A DNA stretch of 64,000 nt from Aeromicrobium stalagmiti. Its GTDB lineage: Bacteria; Actinomycetota; Actinomycetes; Propionibacteriales; Nocardioidaceae. Made by a program: the position numbers and the translations under genes. The notes below the pieces were generated by a model. That model did not search any database. It was not told where the DNA came from and saw only the letters and a program-made list of their open reading frames with translations. Position 1 is the stretch's first letter. Each line of letters begins with the position of its first letter. The stretch lies in assembly GCF_013283745.1 (NCBI RefSeq), contig NZ_JABSTZ010000001.1, forward strand, positions 186,001-250,000, given 5' to 3'. Below, piece by piece: positions 62,353 to 64,000 of the stretch.

Positions 62353-63855
62353 TCAGCCCGCCGACACCTGGATGCCGTGATAGCCCGTGGCGCCGTCGGG
62401 CAGCACGTCGGCACGCTCGGCCGTCTGGGTCTCGCCCGTGCGATCGGTCGCCCGCACCTGGATGACGTGGTCGCCCTTCTGGGCCGACCAGTCGATCTTC
62501 CACTGCACCCACGTGTCGACGCTGGGTGACTCCGCGATCGTGGCCTCGCGCCACTCCCCTTCGTCGACGCGCACCTCGACCTTCTCGATGCCCGTGTGCT
62601 GCGCCCAGGCGACACCGGCGATCGTGACGTCGCCGACGTCGACCGAGTCGCTGTTGCGCGGCACGTCGATCCGCGACTGGGTCTTGATCGGACCGCGCTC
62701 GCCCCAGCCGCGCTGCGTCCAGTAGGCCTGGAAGTCGGCGAACCGGGTGACCTCCCAGTCGGTGACCCACTTGGTCGCCGACACGTAGCCGTACAGCCCG
62801 GGGACGACCTGCCGCACCGGGAACCCGTGCGGCACGGGCAGCGGCTCGCCGTTCATGGTCAGCGCCAGCAGCGCGTCGCGGCCGTCGGTGAGGGCGGCGA
62901 GCGGGGTGCCGCACGTCCACCCGTCCTCCGACGTCGACAGCAGGGCGTCTGCGCCGGACTGGATGCCGACCTCCTCGAGGATGCCCTTGATCGGGACACC
63001 GCCCCAGACCGTGTTGCCGATCAGGTCGCCGCCGACGGTGTTGGACACGCAGCAGATCGTGATCCACGCATCGGTCAGGCCGCGGTCGAGCAGGTCCTGA
63101 TAGGTCAGGGTGATCTCGCGGTCGACCATGCCGTGGATCCGCAGGGTCCAGTCGGCCGGGTCGATCAGCGGCGGCGAGAGCGTCGTGTCGATCCGGTAGA
63201 AGTCGCGGTTGGACGTCAACCACGGCTCCTGCCCGGCCACCTGCAGGTCGGTGCCCGCGGGAGCACTGACCCGGCGCGACGGGAGCGTCAGCGAGGCACG
63301 GACGTCCTCGATCTCCTGACGGCGGCGGCGCCGGGTCGCCAGCGCCTGGCTGCCCACGCCCACCACGGCGGTCGCGACGGCGATGATGCCGAACGTCCGC
63401 AGGAACCCGCGCCGGGCGAGGTCGGCCGGCTTGCGCTCCCCCGCGCTGAGCAGCAGCTCGAGGACGCCCATGACGACCACCCCGGCGGCGACACAGGCGA
63501 AGACGCCGGGCGCCGAGGCGTACGGGCGAGACAGGATCGACGCCGCCGCCAGCACCACGAGCACGCCGACCAGCGCGCAGGCTGCGACCCGGCGGGCGAC
63601 CCACCACCGGCCGGCCAGCGCCCCGAGCAGCAGGATCGCCACGATCACGCTCGCGATGGCGAGCGGCTTGTCGGCCGTGCCGACGACGCCGATGATCGCC
63701 TCCGCGATCGGGCCCGGCGTCAGCTCGATGACGGACTGGCCGACAGACAGCACGGGCGACTCCCGCAGGTCGAGCACGGCGGCCAGGGCCTCGCTCGCGG
63801 CGATGCCGGCCAGGGCAGCCAGGACGCCGGCGGCGGTCGTCATTCGAGATCTCAC
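62353..63855 (-). CDS. Membrane-anchored molybdopterin oxidoreductase (sulfite oxidase fold)
   Basis: A 500-aa protein. Its N-terminus has about four hydrophobic helices (residues 5-165), followed by an extracytoplasmic sulfite-oxidase-type domain. The Mo-binding Cys region is ITICCVSNTVGGDLIGNTVW, substrate-side regions are YGYVSATKWVTDWEVTRF and WGERGPIKTQSRID, and a C-terminal Mo-co dimerisation domain follows. GTG at 63855 lies 6 nt after GACGAT and is preferred; ATG at 63843 is the alternative. It may oxidise sulfite or reduce methionine sulfoxide (MsrP-like). FdhD-type sulfuration is not needed for this family. Confidence 0.9.
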   Translation of the reverse strand: MRSRMTTAAGVLAALAGIAASEALAAVLDLRESPVLSVGQSVIELTPGPIAEAIIGVVGTADKPLAIASVIVAILLLGALAGRWWVARRVAACALVGVLVVLAAASILSRPYASAPGVFACVAAGVVVMGVLELLLSAGERKPADLARRGFLRTFGIIAVATAVVGVGSQALATRRRRRQEIEDVRASLTLPSRRVSAPAGTDLQVAGQEPWLTSNRDFYRIDTTLSPPLIDPADWTLRIHGMVDREITLTYQDLLDRGLTDAWITICCVSNTVGGDLIGNTVWGGVPIKGILEEVGIQSGADALLSTSEDGWTCGTPLAALTDGRDALLALTMNGEPLPVPHGFPVRQVVPGLYGYVSATKWVTDWEVTRFADFQAYWTQRGWGERGPIKTQSRIDVPRNSDSVDVGDVTIAGVAWAQHTGIEKVEVRVDEGEWREATIAESPSVDTWVQWKIDWSAQKGDHVIQVRATDRTGETQTAERADVLPDGATGYHGIQVSAG

Positions 63856-63912
63856 GTCTCCATCGTCCCTCGCCCACCGGGGGTGCGCCGCGCGAACTGG
63901 CATGATCAACCT

Positions 63913-64000
63913 GTGACATCTGCACGCATCGGCATCGGCACCGACGTCCACCGCCTCGTGGACGGCCGCCCGATGTGGCTGGCCGGTCTCGAGTGGCCGG
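63913..64000 (+). CDS. ispF: 2-C-methyl-D-erythritol 2,4-cyclodiphosphate synthase (5' part)
   Basis: The first 29 residues, from a GTG start, read VTSARIGIGTDVHRLVDGRP and on, and run off the window. GTDVHRL is the metal-binding start of IspF (Asp and His ligands), an enzyme of the MEP isoprenoid pathway. CATGAT lies 6 nt upstream. Proximity to cysS-rlmB recalls the ispD-ispF-cysS cluster of mycobacteria, here split by two other genes and a strand change. Confidence 0.9.
   Translation, partial: MTSARIGIGTDVHRLVDGRPMWLAGLEWP

Overview
The window is about 64 kb of GC-rich chromosome from a high-GC Gram-positive bacterium. The signs are actinobacterial: DUF3263 and LytR-C proteins beside trehalose genes, 13E12-type DUF222/HNH genes under a TCGAAC-N4-GTTCGA SOS box, a CysO-type sulfur carrier, HrcA and HspR operators, and many leaderless genes. 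I place it in Nocardioidaceae (Aeromicrobium-like). That is inference from gene content only.

Layout. 1-6.7 kb: groEL with a CIRCE operator, a RibD-like reductase, a 29-bp tandem repeat, a four-gene operon of uncharacterised membrane proteins and a cupredoxin-like lipoprotein whose genes overlap by 4 bp each, and a cold-shock gene. 6.8-8.6 kb: a SAM-I riboswitch in front of threonine synthase and a CysO-like carrier. 8.6-24.5 kb: mostly housekeeping and metabolism (AbiEi/DUF559 protein, otsB, LytR-C, DUF3263, Gfo/Idh/MocA oxidoreductase, otsA, ASCH protein, ABC-F protein, two GNAT proteins, Lrp regulator and ald, two MFS transporters, ung, AI-2E-type permease). 24.5-32.5 kb: a lipid or sterol-like oxidation cluster with its own class I P450 electron chain (SCP2 protein, P450, SDR, ALDH, ferredoxin, ferredoxin reductase), facing a TetR regulator, a crotonase and a DECR-like reductase across a perfect palindrome. 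32.5-43.9 kb: a DUF222/HNH module, fdhD, a UvrA paralogue, a large secreted subtilase, and an Hsp20 gene behind an HspR-type operator. 44-45.4 kb: an IS481-type element inserted exactly at the 3' end of tRNA-Thr(UGU) with a 15-bp target duplication. 45.5-51 kb: secreted proteins, an aldolase/lactone-oxidase pair, and an AztD-like lipoprotein behind a Fur-family-like box. 51.1-56.6 kb: an organosulfur scavenging cluster (sfnG, two DszC/SfnB-like flavoproteins, OsmC, SsuD-like) preceded by a leaderless Cys-rich upstream ORF that looks like a cysteine attenuator. 56.6-64 kb: a second, broken HNH module, a flavin reductase, rlmB, cysS, a C39 peptidase, a membrane sulfite-oxidase-fold protein and the start of ispF.

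Recurring themes. Sulfur is sensed twice by RNA: a SAM riboswitch at thrC-cysO and a Cys-codon leader peptide at sfnG. Heat shock is under two operators, CIRCE and HAIR. At least thirteen starts lie 6-7 nt after a TANNNT -10 box, so leaderless transcription is common. Four copies of a 48-bp palindrome sit at gene 3' ends. A 1.4-kb HNH module occurs twice in opposite orientations, and one copy carries a substituted segment made of consecutive small hairpins.
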